Source: Ardenticatenaceae bacterium
Lineage (GTDB): Bacteria > Chloroflexota > Anaerolineae > Promineifilales > Promineifilaceae
NCBI GenBank assembly: GCA_020634495.1
Contig: JACKBR010000010.1
Span: 50,205-114,204 of the forward strand
Direction of reading: 5' to 3'
Length of the DNA stretch: 64,000 bases
Part shown: piece by piece, positions 1 through 9,725 of the stretch
How the letters are laid out: every line of letters begins with the position of its first letter
Position numbering within the stretch: position 1 is the stretch's first letter
Notes under the pieces: generated by a model
What the model saw: only the letters and a program-made list of their open reading frames with translations
Told to the model about the DNA's origin: nothing
Database searches by the model: none
Made by a program: the position numbers and the translations under genes

Positions 1-2
1 AT

Positions 3-3000
3 CTGGTAGCCAATTCAATCAAAGAGATTGTAGACGGCTACCGTGAGCTGAATCCCCTGGCCTACATCGTCATCATCGGCAACGATGATGTGATCCCCTT
101 CTTCCGCCATCCCGACCAGGCGCTGCTGGCCAATGAGCGCAATTACGTACCGCCCGTTTTGGACACCACAGCTTCTCAAGCCAGTTTGCGGTTGGGCTAC
201 GTCTTGGGCCAAGATCGCTATGGCGCTTCGCTAGAGCTTTCTAGTAAAGGCGACACGCTGCCCATCCCAGACCTGGCCGTTGGGCGGCTGGTAGAAACGC
301 CTGCGCAAGTTGTCACCATGCTCGATGCCTATCTAAGCACAGCCAATGGGGTCGTTTCGGCACCCAGTTCTGCTTTGGTCACCGGGTATGACTTCCTGCA
401 AGATTCAGCCGACGCAATTGCGGCCGAGCTGACGGCGGGGTTGGGCAGCAGCGCCACCACGCTCATTACGCCGCGTGATGTGGCTCCAACTGATCCAGCC
501 TCCTGGACAGCCACCGATTTACGCAATCTGCTGTTGACCAACCGGTATGATGTTAGCTTTTTAGCCGGGCACTTCAGCGCCAGCAGCGCCCTGGCAGCCG
601 ATTACACAACCCGGCTGTTGGCCTCAGAGCTGGCCGCTTCCAGCGTGGATATGACCAACGCGCTTATCTTTAGCGCTGGCTGCCATTCTGGTTACAACAT
701 TGTAGATGCCCACGATGTGCCTGGGGTCACGGCCGAACCCGACTGGGCTCAGGCGTTTGCCAGCAAAGGGGCCACGCTGATTGCCGGAACCGGCTACCAA
801 TATGGCGATACCGATTTTATTGAATACAGCGAGCGGCTTTATCTGGCTTTTAGCCAGGAGCTGCGGGCTGGCACTGGCCCAGTGGCCATTGGGCAGGCGC
901 TGGCAGCGGCCAAGCAAACTTACCTGATGGAAACGCAAGAATTACGGCCGTTGCACGAAAAATCCCTCATCGAAGCGACCCTGTTTGGCCTGCCCATGCT
1001 CAAAATTGAGATGCCAGCTGGACGTGGCAACGCCTCCGGCGACACCTCAGTCGTGGGCAGTACAATGAACTTTACCAGCAATCCTGGCCTCACTTTGGGC
1101 CTCACTTATGCCGATCTCACCATTGAGCCAGACTTGATGCGCGTTGATAAAATGCTAGATGTCGTTGGTGGCGAAGAACCCAGCACCATGACGGCTTCTT
1201 ACTTTAGCGGCAGCGATGGCGTCATTGTTAATCCGGCAGAGCCCATCTTGCCGCTGGAATCGTTTAATGTGGGCGTGGCCGATACCGTTTTACGTGGTGT
1301 GGGCTTCTGGGGTGGCGAATTTACAGAAGTTTCTGACTTCCTGCCGCTGACTGGCGCGGCAACAACCGAGGTTCGGGGCGTGCATCCTCCCTTTGCCAGC
1401 ACCGTCAATTACCCCATTCAACCCTACCAGGTGAACTACTTCGGGCAGCTTGTTAATGGCATGTCTGGCCCGGTGCAGCTAAACGTAACGCCAGCCCAGT
1501 TCATGTCAGATTCGCCTGGCTCGCTCACTGGCACAATGCGCCAGTTTGGCTCGATGAGTTTCCGGCTGTATTACAGCAACTACACAGCCCAGTCGCAGAT
1601 TTCTGGCAATGTGCCCGCTTTGGCTGCCCCACCGGCCATTGCCCAAATTGATGCTTTCCCCGGCGACGATGACGTGACTTTTCAGGCGCGAGTGGTCGGT
1701 GACCCGGCGGCGGGCATCCAGCAGGTTTGGGTGACGTACACGGGTACGGGGCCGCTGGCTGGCCAGTGGCAATCGATTGAATTGGCACAAAGCAGCAACG
1801 ATTCAACGCTCTGGGCGGCTACGCTGCCGCTTAATGGCGTGCCTGCGGCCGAGGTTCAGTTTATGGTGCAGGCTGTAAATGGCGTTGGTTTGGTGAGTGC
1901 GGCGACGAATCTAGGCGCTTTTTATAGTGGCGCAGGTACGGCCGCTGGTGATTTATTGGCAACGGCCGTTTCCCTGCAATCTCCCCCAACATCTGGCGCT
2001 TATAGCAATAAAATTACCGTCGCTGCCCAACTTTCATCTGATGGCGATCCCCTGCCTGGCAAGCTCCTTGCCTTCCGCATCGGCTCGCAGACGCGCACCG
2101 CCTTTACAGATGTTAATGGCGTGGCAACCGTTGACCTGCCGCTGCTGGGTATACCCGGTGCGGCAGAGCTGGCTGTCACCTTTGCTGGCGATGCCGTTTA
2201 CCAGGCTTCGTTTGATACAGCGCCTTTTACCATTACCAAGCAGGCCACCAGCCTGACGCTGACGCCAGGTTCTGCCACCATTGAAGTGGGCGACCCGGCT
2301 CCTTTTGTGGCTACCTTGTTGGATGCTGCGGGACGGCCGTTTGGCCAGAAAACCGTCTTCTTCATCATCACTGGCCCCAATGGCAGCTATGCCGAAGCGG
2401 TTATCACCGATTTTGCTGGACGCGCTTCGTTAGATTCAGTTCCGCTGCCAGCAGGAACGTACACAGTTTCCGTCTACTTTAGCGGCACCATTCCGCTCCC
2501 CGGCGGCAGCCTGAGCCTGCCCGATGATCGTTACTTGCCAGCGACAACCAGCGGCCTGCTTACCATTGAGGAAGGCCAGGTGGAGACTGGAAAGAGTTTG
2601 TACCTGAGCACAGAGGATGGTGGCACCGTTGCGGGAGTTGCTTACAGCCGCGAAGACGTGCTGGGCTTTAATTTGGACAGTGGCGATTGGTCTCTGCTGT
2701 TTGACGGCTCTGATGTAGGGCTGGCGGGCCAAAACGTGACTGCCTTTGCCTGGCTGCCAGACGGCAGCCTGCTGGTTGCCGTGGCCGATGATTTCTATCT
2801 GGCGGCCTTGGATCGACCCACCGAGCGTGGCGGCAACAATGTGGATAATTCCGATATTCTGCGTTTTGTACCAGATTCACTTGGTGAAGCGACGGCAGGC
2901 AGTTGGGAACTGTATTTTGATGGGTCTGATGTGGATTTGAAAACCCCACAAGAGTCCATTGATGCCCTGACGGTGTTGGCAGACGGCCGTATCGTCATCA

Positions 3001-3344
3001 GCACATCTGGGCCGTTCAAAGCTGGCAGCCTGAATGCCAAAAGCCGCGATCTGGTCATCTTTACCCCAACCACCTTGGGCGAAGCGACATCTGGCAGTTG
3101 GGCACTCTACTTTGATGGCTCCGATGTGGCCTTGCTCAGCGCCAGTCAAGACAGCATTGTGGCTGTGCATCAGGATGAGGAAACCGGTGATTTGTACCTG
3201 GTTACCAGCAGCGCCGATGGCCTGGTTCTGGTTTGCAGCCCCACGACGTTGGGCGACTATACCGACTGCACCTTTACCACTTTCTGGGAAGGCAGCGCCT
3301 ACGGTTTAGATAGCAGCCAACTGGATGCTATCGCGATTCGTTAG
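3..3344 (+). CDS. C25 (gingipain-like) cysteine peptidase with Ig-like and propeller-like repeats, 5' partial
   Basis: The reading frame is open to the left edge, so the N-terminus is missing; a GTG at 90 is only an internal codon. The first third resembles the peptidase family C25 catalytic domain: LAGHFS carries the likely catalytic His and SAGCHSG the likely catalytic Cys, followed by the GATLIAGTGYQYGDT segment. Next come beta-sandwich and Ig-like regions of the DGDPLPGKLLAF and DAAGRPFGQKTVFF type. The last 250 or so residues hold three copies of a repeat with the core GSW-LYFDGSDV-L (near 2690, 2905 and 3097), which looks like propeller or beta-repeat structure. It is probably a secreted or surface protease; the signal peptide is outside the window. 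The family call is good, the substrate is unknown. Confidence 0.8.
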   Translation: MVANSIKEIVDGYRELNPLAYIVIIGNDDVIPFFRHPDQALLANERNYVPPVLDTTASQASLRLGYVLGQDRYGASLELSSKGDTLPIPDLAVGRLVETPAQVVTMLDAYLSTANGVVSAPSSALVTGYDFLQDSADAIAAELTAGLGSSATTLITPRDVAPTDPASWTATDLRNLLLTNRYDVSFLAGHFSASSALAADYTTRLLASELAASSVDMTNALIFSAGCHSGYNIVDAHDVPGVTAEPDWAQAFASKGATLIAGTGYQYGDTDFIEYSERLYLAFSQELRAGTGPVAIGQALAAAKQTYLMETQELRPLHEKSLIEATLFGLPMLKIEMPAGRGNASGDTSVVGSTMNFTSNPGLTLGLTYADLTIEPDLMRVDKMLDVVGGEEPSTMTASYFSGSDGVIVNPAEPILPLESFNVGVADTVLRGVGFWGGEFTEVSDFLPLTGAATTEVRGVHPPFASTVNYPIQPYQVNYFGQLVNGMSGPVQLNVTPAQFMSDSPGSLTGTMRQFGSMSFRLYYSNYTAQSQISGNVPALAAPPAIAQIDAFPGDDDVTFQARVVGDPAAGIQQVWVTYTGTGPLAGQWQSIELAQSSNDSTLWAATLPLNGVPAAEVQFMVQAVNGVGLVSAATNLGAFYSGAGTAAGDLLATAVSLQSPPTSGAYSNKITVAAQLSSDGDPLPGKLLAFRIGSQTRTAFTDVNGVATVDLPLLGIPGAAELAVTFAGDAVYQASFDTAPFTITKQATSLTLTPGSATIEVGDPAPFVATLLDAAGRPFGQKTVFFIITGPNGSYAEAVITDFAGRASLDSVPLPAGTYTVSVYFSGTIPLPGGSLSLPDDRYLPATTSGLLTIEEGQVETGKSLYLSTEDGGTVAGVAYSREDVLGFNLDSGDWSLLFDGSDVGLAGQNVTAFAWLPDGSLLVAVADDFYLAALDRPTERGGNNVDNSDILRFVPDSLGEATAGSWELYFDGSDVDLKTPQESIDALTVLADGRIVISTSGPFKAGSLNAKSRDLVIFTPTTLGEATSGSWALYFDGSDVALLSASQDSIVAVHQDEETGDLYLVTSSADGLVLVCSPTTLGDYTDCTFTTFWEGSAYGLDSSQLDAIAIR

Positions 3345-3369
3345 CTAAAGCATATCCACTTATTCTCTC

Positions 3370-3408
3370 AAGCTGGGGTTGGATTGTTCTGGCCCCAGCT
3401 TTTCTTTT
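3370..3408 (+). terminator. Intrinsic terminator after the C25 protease gene
   Basis: AAGCTGGGG and CCCCAGCTT form a 9-bp stem around a 14-nt loop, followed at once by TTCTTTT. It begins 26 bases after the stop codon and is correctly oriented for the upstream gene. Confidence 0.8.
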
Positions 3409-3449
3409 AGATTTTCAGGCACCCTATCACTTTAGAATCTACCCGAAAA

Positions 3450-3527
3450 AGCCACAGAGGAAAAAGAGGATTCGGAGGCATTGAACCTAAACTCAAAAAC
3501 CTCTGTGTACTCTGCGGCTCTGTGGCT
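3450..3527. repeat. Word-type palindromic element, CCACAGAG type
   Basis: It starts AGCCACAGAG and ends CTCTGTGGCT, perfect 10-bp terminal inverted repeats. Inner copies of similar words (GAAAAAGAGG, CCTCTGTG, TCTGCGGCTC) lie between them. A related cassette is at 60723-60782. It carries no gene. Confidence 0.6.
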
Positions 3528-3788
3528 ACTATTCGGATAAGTATTTAGTTATATCTACCTGCAAGCAACACAAAACTGCTGGCTGTCGCCGCAGTTGCTT
3601 ACTGTGCGTAGGGGGTGCGAGAACAACTCGCGGCTGCGCACCCAACAAAACTTGCTTGCTTCATTAGTAGTTGTCTTTTTAGTTTTGATAAAGCCTGCAT
3701 AAAGTGCCAACTTTCGTATAATAGGACTTGCTTTCAACAACCTTCTAGCCACATTAAGCAACAGCTCTCAGGAGAGTTTGTACCTCGT

Positions 3789-6700
3789 ATGGAACAGCCA
3801 ATTTCTTATATTCCAATGGACAGGCGACAGGCGCTGTATCGAGGCGAGAAGCTGCCCGATCCGGCTCATGGCTCAGCGCTGTTTGCTGATATATCTGGTT
3901 TTACTCCATTAACAGAGCGATTGGTGCAAGATTTGGGGCCGCAGCGAGGCGCTGAGGAAGTAACAAAACACCTGAATCGCGTTTACGATGGGTTGGTGGA
4001 TGAGCTACATCGCTACGGCGGCAGCGTGATAAGTTTTAGCGGCGATGCCATTACCTGTTGGCTGGAGGGGGACAATGGTTTTCGGGCAACCTCCTGTGCT
4101 CTGGCGATGCAGGCGGTGATGCAGCAGGCACAGACTATCCGCATTCCCTCCGGCGAAATAACCCTGGCGATGAAAACGGCCGTTGTCACCGGCACGGCCA
4201 GACGCTTTCTCATTGGTAACCCACGGGTTCAGCTGATTGATGTATTGGCCGGTAAGCTGCTGGATCGCCTGATTAGTGCCGAACACGAAGCACAAAAGGG
4301 AGAGGTCATTCTGGATGATGTCACCATTGACAATTTGGGCGCTCGCGTTGAAATAAAGGCGTGGCGACAAAACCCGCTCACTGGCGATCATTTTGGTGTG
4401 GTAGCCCGGCTAGAAAATATGAGCATTCCCGCCTATTGGCCTCCCATTCCGGCCGATGCTTTGGACGAGACAATTACCCGGCGCTGGCTGCTGCCCCCCG
4501 TTTTCCGGCGCTTGCAGGAAGGCGGCGGCGAGTTTTTGGCCGAATTGCGCCCGGTTGTGGCCCTCTTTGTCAGTTTTTCCGGCATTGATTATGACGCCGA
4601 CGAGGAAGCAGAGACCAAGTTGGACACATTTGTGCAAAACGTGCAGGAAATATTGTCCCGGTACGACAGCAACTTGCTCCAGCTGACCATTGGTGACAAA
4701 GGCAGCTCGCTCTATGTGGCCTTTGGCGCGCCATTTGCCCATGAAGATGATTCAATTCGCGCTATCTCTGTGGCCTTAGAGCTGCAAGAACTGGCTGACC
4801 GGCTGCCGTATATTTCACCTTTGCAGATTGGGATTTGCCAGGGGCGTTTGCGGTCTGGGGCATATGGCGGCACGATGCGCCGGACATATGGGGCGTTGGG
4901 GGATTCGGTGAATACGGCCGCTCGTCTGATGCAAGCGGCCGTTCCTGGCCAGATTCTGGTGGCTGAAGCCACTATGCAACAAACCAGGGAAAAATTTTCC
5001 TGGGAGCAGCTGCCCCCAATCACCGTCAAAGGCAAAGCAGAGCCATTGAGCGTTTATGCCGTGGCTCGGCGACGGGTGCAAACAACCATTCGCCTGCAAG
5101 AGCCGCAGTACGCCTTGCCTATGGTGGGGCGGGCTGCTGAACAGACCCAGATTCAAGAAAAGATTGCCGAAGTTAAAGCAGGCGAAGGCCAGGTTGTAAC
5201 CATTAGCGGGGAAGCTGGCATTGGCAAATCGCGGTTAGTGGCGCAAATAATTCGCCTGGCGGGCGAGCAGGAATTTTTGAGCTTGGGCGGTGAATGCCAA
5301 TCTTATGGCACCAACACCAGCTATTTGGTTTGGCAGAGAATTTGGCAAGATTTCTTTGCGCTGAGTCCAGAAATGACGGCCGAAGAACAAATTGAACACA
5401 TTGGCACGCAGCTACAAGGGTTTAATCCGGCGCTGCTGCCCCGCCTGCCGCTGCTTGGCGCTGTTTTGCGCCTGGCCATTCCTGATAACGAGCTGACGCA
5501 AACTTTTGATGCCCAGCTGCGCAAGGTGTCGCTAGAATCTTTGTTGGTGGAATGTTTACGGGCGCGGGCGGAGGAGACGGCCGTTTTCATGGTGCTAGAA
5601 GATTGCCATTGGCTCGATCCGCTGTCCTTTGATCTGCTGGAGGTTGTTGCCCGTGCAATTGCCGACCGTCCCATTTTAATTGTGCTGGCCGTGCGCTCTC
5701 CAGACGCAAACCGGGTGCAGTCGGCCGCTTTCCGCCACATTCCAAACTTCACCGAAATTAAGCTCAACGAATTTACGCCAGAAGAAGCCGAGCATTTGAT
5801 GTCGCTGAAAATGGAGCAGCTAACGCAGGCTAAAATCAAAATTCCACGATTGCTGCGTGACAAGATTACCGAACGGGCCGCTGGCAACCCGTTTTACATT
5901 GAAGAGCTTTTGAACTACTTGCAGAGCCAGTCTGCCATTGCGGGCCAAATTCTGCAGGATTTGGATTTGCCAACCAGCCTGCACAGCCTGATTTTGAGTC
6001 GTATTGACCAGCTAACCGAAAGCCAGCGAAACACGATCAAGGTAGCTAGCGTCATCGGTCGTTTGTTTCGGGCGGCCATGCTGTGGGGAGCGTATCCGCC
6101 TTTGGGTGGGCCACAGCAGGTGAAGGCTGATCTGGAGGCGTTGGAGCAGCTTGATCTAACCCCGCAGGATACGCCAGAACCGGAGCTGACCTATCTGTTT
6201 AAAAATGTGGTGACGCAGGAGGTGGCTTACGAGAGCCTGCCATTTGCCACTCGTGCCATGCTTCACGATTTAATTGGACAATATATTGAACTCAATTATT
6301 CTGGAATGTTGTCGCAATATGTGGGTTTGTTGGCATACCATTACGGCCGTTCCGATAATGAAGTTAAAAAACGAGAATATTTGCTCCGAGCGGGCGAAGT
6401 GGCGCAGGCTGAATATGCCAATGAAGCGGCAATTGAATATTTTCGGCGCGTGCTGCCCTTGCTGCCAGAGCCAGACCGCGCAGCAGTTATGCGCAAATTG
6501 GGCAATGTTTTGGAGCTGCTTGGCCAATGGGATGAAGCCAGCGATTTGTACATCCAGGCGTTGCAGCTTGCTCGGAAGCACCAAAATCAGCAGGAAGAAG
6601 CGTGGTGCGAGGCGGCTCAGGCAGAGCTGCTGCGCAAGCGTGGCCGCTACGAAGAGGCGACCAAGCATTTAGAAGCCGCCCGCATGACCTTTGAAAAGCT

Positions 6701-7442
6701 AGAAGATGAATCTGGCGTGGCCCAGGCGTATCATTCAGCCGGAACTCTGGCAGCCCAGCAAGGGCAATATGAAAATGCAAAAACGCTGTACGAGCAAAGC
6801 CTGGCGCTGCGCCAAGAGCTGGATCAGCCTGCCATGATTGCTGCATTGTTAAGCAATCTGGCCATCATTGCCCGGTTTCAGGGTGATTTGTCGGAATCAC
6901 GTCGTTTGAATGAGCAGGCGCTTGAAATTCGGCGGCAGGTTGGCGACCGGCGAACCATTGCCAATTCGTTGAATAATTTGGGCAATGCCGTGCGGAATTT
7001 GGGCGATCTGGCCAAAGCGCGCAGCCATTTGGAGGAGGCGTTGCAGCTTCAGCGTGAAGTAGGCGACCGGTGGGCCATTGCTAATTCGTTGAACAATTTG
7101 GGCAATGTTGTCCGCGATCAGTCGGATTTTGAGGCGGCCCATCAATTTTATGTGGAAAGCCTGACAATTAATCACGAATTTGGCGACCGGCGGGCCATTG
7201 CTTATGTGCTGGAGGATATGGCGGCTCTGGCAGCGCTGCAAAATGAAGCCAGCCGCGCTTTGCAGTTGGTGGGGGCCGCTAAAACTTTGCGCAAAGAGAT
7301 TGGTACGCCGCTTTCGGCCGTAGAGAAGGCGCAGCTAGACGGCCGTTTAACGGCTGTTCTTGACCATGAAGAGGCAGATGCCTATCTTGAAGCGGGGCAG
7401 CAGCGGTCTTTGACTGAGGCCATTGCCTTTGCCCTGAGCTGA
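3789..7442 (+). CDS. Tandem class III nucleotidyl cyclase - AAA ATPase - TPR protein
   Basis: 1217 residues from the ATG at 3789, chosen because AGGAGAG lies upstream and homology-like sequence starts here. Two cyclase homology domains come first. Domain 1 (about 28-180) has LFADISGFT with a metal-binding Asp at 34 and FSGDAITCW with Asp 86. Domain 2 (about 252-425) has VSFSG in place of the first metal Asp but keeps GALGDSVNTAARL near 368-380. So the composite active site appears split between the two halves, as known for soluble adenylyl cyclases. A P-loop GEAGIGKS (474-481) and the Walker B-like VFMVLEDCHWLD mark an AAA/STAND ATPase. About 300 C-terminal residues are TPRs with NSLNNLGN repeats. 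Likely a cytoplasmic cAMP or cGMP synthase gated by ligand or protein binding; nucleotide preference cannot be read. Confidence 0.85.
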   Translation: MEQPISYIPMDRRQALYRGEKLPDPAHGSALFADISGFTPLTERLVQDLGPQRGAEEVTKHLNRVYDGLVDELHRYGGSVISFSGDAITCWLEGDNGFRATSCALAMQAVMQQAQTIRIPSGEITLAMKTAVVTGTARRFLIGNPRVQLIDVLAGKLLDRLISAEHEAQKGEVILDDVTIDNLGARVEIKAWRQNPLTGDHFGVVARLENMSIPAYWPPIPADALDETITRRWLLPPVFRRLQEGGGEFLAELRPVVALFVSFSGIDYDADEEAETKLDTFVQNVQEILSRYDSNLLQLTIGDKGSSLYVAFGAPFAHEDDSIRAISVALELQELADRLPYISPLQIGICQGRLRSGAYGGTMRRTYGALGDSVNTAARLMQAAVPGQILVAEATMQQTREKFSWEQLPPITVKGKAEPLSVYAVARRRVQTTIRLQEPQYALPMVGRAAEQTQIQEKIAEVKAGEGQVVTISGEAGIGKSRLVAQIIRLAGEQEFLSLGGECQSYGTNTSYLVWQRIWQDFFALSPEMTAEEQIEHIGTQLQGFNPALLPRLPLLGAVLRLAIPDNELTQTFDAQLRKVSLESLLVECLRARAEETAVFMVLEDCHWLDPLSFDLLEVVARAIADRPILIVLAVRSPDANRVQSAAFRHIPNFTEIKLNEFTPEEAEHLMSLKMEQLTQAKIKIPRLLRDKITERAAGNPFYIEELLNYLQSQSAIAGQILQDLDLPTSLHSLILSRIDQLTESQRNTIKVASVIGRLFRAAMLWGAYPPLGGPQQVKADLEALEQLDLTPQDTPEPELTYLFKNVVTQEVAYESLPFATRAMLHDLIGQYIELNYSGMLSQYVGLLAYHYGRSDNEVKKREYLLRAGEVAQAEYANEAAIEYFRRVLPLLPEPDRAAVMRKLGNVLELLGQWDEASDLYIQALQLARKHQNQQEEAWCEAAQAELLRKRGRYEEATKHLEAARMTFEKLEDESGVAQAYHSAGTLAAQQGQYENAKTLYEQSLALRQELDQPAMIAALLSNLAIIARFQGDLSESRRLNEQALEIRRQVGDRRTIANSLNNLGNAVRNLGDLAKARSHLEEALQLQREVGDRWAIANSLNNLGNVVRDQSDFEAAHQFYVESLTINHEFGDRRAIAYVLEDMAALAALQNEASRALQLVGAAKTLRKEIGTPLSAVEKAQLDGRLTAVLDHEEADAYLEAGQQRSLTEAIAFALS

Positions 7443-7461
7443 TAATTTGGTTGGGCAGCCA

Positions 7462-9222
7462 TCAACTTGCGGGGCGCAGCCAAATGGTAAAGGTGCTGCC
7501 CGCATTCTCCACGCTTTCTATGGAAATACGCCCCCGATGTCTTTCCATGATTTCTCGGCAAATGGCTAACCCTAGCCCGGTGCCTGGTATGTTGCCTTCC
7601 TGGCTAGCTTTCCCCCGGTAGAATCGCTCAAAAAGATGAACTTTTTCTTCTTCTGAGACACCTGGCCCGGTATCCGTGACGCTGGCGGTTATCCACATTT
7701 CATCGTCCGATACGGCCGTTCCCGTGCTTATCGTTATGCCGCCGGTGGCGGTGTAGTTGATGGAATTGGCAAGGAGGTTGGTTAGCACTTGAAAAAGCAG
7801 CTGTTCGTCGGCCATCACAAAAGGAATATCTTGCGCTGGCGCAAAATCTAGCGTGAGTCCTTTTTTGGCGGCAAGCTCGCCGCGGTCTATGAGTAGATTG
7901 CTAATCAGCAGGTTCAGATCCGCAGGGGCCAGATTCGCTACTTTTTGGCCTAAATCTAAACTTGAAACGTCTAAAACGTCCTCAACCATCATTTGCAGAC
8001 GATCTGTTTCCCGGTTAAGAATATTAACGTACTGCTCCCAATTTTGTGTTCGTCCACGAGCTAGTAGCCCCAAATATAATTTGATAACCGTGAGTGGGGT
8101 GCGCAATTCATGATTAATGTTGCTCACCAATTGAGATTTTAACTTGTCGGCGGCCTGTGCCCGTTCCATGGCAATTTGCAATTCGGCCGTGCGGGTGGCC
8201 ACCTCAGCTTCTAGCCGCTCGGCATATCGCTGTTGGGCCTCATAAAGTTGGGCATTTTTTATGGCGACCGCAATGTTGTTGGCCAGTGTCGAGACATCCC
8301 GCACATGATCCTGATTAAACGCATTCGGCTCGGTCGTGAAGAAACAGGCCACGCCCAGTAAATCGTCTTCATAAATGACGGGCACAAAAAGGGCGGAACG
8401 AACCGTTTTATCGACCGCCAACCAGCGTGGGTCTTTGGCGGTTTCTGGGATGATGAGCGGCTCGTGGGTTTGCCCTACCAGTCCTACCAGGCCTCTTTCT
8501 TCACCCAGTTTAAATATGAGTTCCTTTTGCAAAAGGGTAAAGGTTTCTTTGGTGTAGCCAACTGCTTCCAGGAGCAAAAATTGCTGAGATTGTTCATCGA
8601 AGACAAAGTAGTTGGCATAGGCATAGCCTAACGCTTCTACGACGGTTTGCAGTGAGTGGAATACCAATTCGCGCAGGGGCATGACAACAGATAGGTTGCT
8701 GCTGGCCCAATATAGCACTTTAAGATGGCGGTTCGCTTGCTCAAGCTGGCTCATTTTGTCTTCCAGCTTTTGGATAAGCCGCTCGTTATAATTCTTAAGA
8801 AAGATTGGCTCATCTTTATCTTGCGCGGTGGGTTGGCGCACACGGCCGTTTCCCACTTCTGCCAAAACTTCATTAATGATCGCGACTAATTCTTCTGGCT
8901 CTGCTGGTTTTAATATGAACCGGGCTGCCCCCAGTTCGAGGGCAAATGCTTCATCTTTGGGGTCTGTGTAGGTGGCGGTATAAAAAATAAAGGGGATGGC
9001 CTGCAACTGCTCATCCTGCATCCAGGCGCGACAAAGGCTAAAACCGTCCATGACCGGCATCAAAATATCGCTAATAATCAGGTTTGGTGGATTGGTCTTC
9101 GCTTTTTGGAGGGCTTCTCGGCCATTTACGGCCGTTTCCACAGCAAAACCATGACCCCTCAAAAGGGCTTGCAGCATGTACAGATTTTGCTTCTCGTCAT
9201 CAACGATCAAGAAACGCATCAA
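7462..9222 (-). CDS. REC-GAF hybrid sensor histidine kinase
   Basis: 586 residues, convergent with the cyclase gene. An N-terminal receiver domain (3-120) has acidic residues VDDE and the phospho-acceptor Asp 52 in SDILMP. A coiled coil (about 140-170) leads to a GAF domain (175-325). The dimerisation-phosphotransfer helix has NHELRTPL with His 371. The ATPase domain shows DTGPGVSEEE and GTGLGLAICREI. No membrane segment, so a soluble kinase that itself receives phosphate. Start is ATGATG at 9217-9222; either Met could be used. The response regulator gene at 9243-9614 lies 20 bases upstream on the same strand, so the two are likely co-transcribed. The signal for the GAF domain is unknown. Confidence 0.9.
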   Translation of the reverse strand: MMRFLIVDDEKQNLYMLQALLRGHGFAVETAVNGREALQKAKTNPPNLIISDILMPVMDGFSLCRAWMQDEQLQAIPFIFYTATYTDPKDEAFALELGAARFILKPAEPEELVAIINEVLAEVGNGRVRQPTAQDKDEPIFLKNYNERLIQKLEDKMSQLEQANRHLKVLYWASSNLSVVMPLRELVFHSLQTVVEALGYAYANYFVFDEQSQQFLLLEAVGYTKETFTLLQKELIFKLGEERGLVGLVGQTHEPLIIPETAKDPRWLAVDKTVRSALFVPVIYEDDLLGVACFFTTEPNAFNQDHVRDVSTLANNIAVAIKNAQLYEAQQRYAERLEAEVATRTAELQIAMERAQAADKLKSQLVSNINHELRTPLTVIKLYLGLLARGRTQNWEQYVNILNRETDRLQMMVEDVLDVSSLDLGQKVANLAPADLNLLISNLLIDRGELAAKKGLTLDFAPAQDIPFVMADEQLLFQVLTNLLANSINYTATGGITISTGTAVSDDEMWITASVTDTGPGVSEEEKVHLFERFYRGKASQEGNIPGTGLGLAICREIMERHRGRISIESVENAGSTFTIWLRPAS

Positions 9223-9242
9223 ATAACCCGTCCCATAAACAT

Positions 9243-9614
9243 CTATTTGTGTGGTAGGTGGACTTCTACTTCAGCCAAAAACGTATCAGGATTGATCGGT
9301 TTTTCAATATAGCCGATGCAGCCTGCTGCCAAAACCCGTTCCCGATCTCCAACCATGGCATAAGAGGTCACGGCCACAATGGGCACATTTTCCAGCTCCG
9401 GGTTTGTTTTTAACCGTCTGGCCACTAAATAGCCATCCATTCCGGGCAGCTGAATGTCCAGGAGAATGAGCGCGGGCTTGACAGCAATCGCTTTGGCAAT
9501 CCCTTGATGGCCGTCAGTTGCCTGTATCACCTCATACCCATTTGCTTCTAGAATATAAGTTTCCAGGTATAGGTTTTGTTCATTGTCTTCAATAATCAGA
9601 ATTTTTTGTTTCAT
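9243..9614 (-). CDS. Single-domain response regulator (CheY/DivK-like)
   Basis: 123 residues from the ATG at 9614; a longer frame from 9647 adds residues that do not fit the receiver fold. It is a complete receiver domain: acidic pocket IIEDNEQN, phospho-acceptor Asp 53 in LLDIQLPGMDG, conserved Thr/Ser in VAVTSYA, and Lys in GYIEKPI. There is no output domain, so it should act by protein-protein interaction or as a phospho-shuttle between the kinases on either side. It is encoded between two histidine kinase genes on the same strand. Confidence 0.9.
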   Translation of the reverse strand: MKQKILIIEDNEQNLYLETYILEANGYEVIQATDGHQGIAKAIAVKPALILLDIQLPGMDGYLVARRLKTNPELENVPIVAVTSYAMVGDRERVLAAGCIGYIEKPINPDTFLAEVEVHLPHK

Positions 9615-9725
9615 ATCTCTATTTAGGCACAAATCACAGACATACATTTGAAAGAACGAGCAATGTTTCTCATGATTTGCTCAAGTAAAAGCCAAAAATA
9701 TTATGAAAAAGAAAGCTCTTAGATA

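Larger units (their letters stand above)
3345..3788. other. Intergenic region between protease and cyclase genes
   Basis: It contains the terminator (3370-3408), the CCACAGAG-type repeat (3450-3527), and about 260 bases leading to the cyclase gene. I see no convincing gene. The cyclase frame stays open upstream to 3615, but that part reads as non-conserved sequence and lacks a ribosome binding site. A promoter for the cyclase gene should lie between 3540 and 3770; I could not identify one with confidence. Confidence 0.6.

Noticed and set aside
624..938. Antisense ORFs within large genes
   Set aside because: Many long open frames opposite or out of phase with strong genes lack start signals and family motifs; they arise from GC-rich codon usage.
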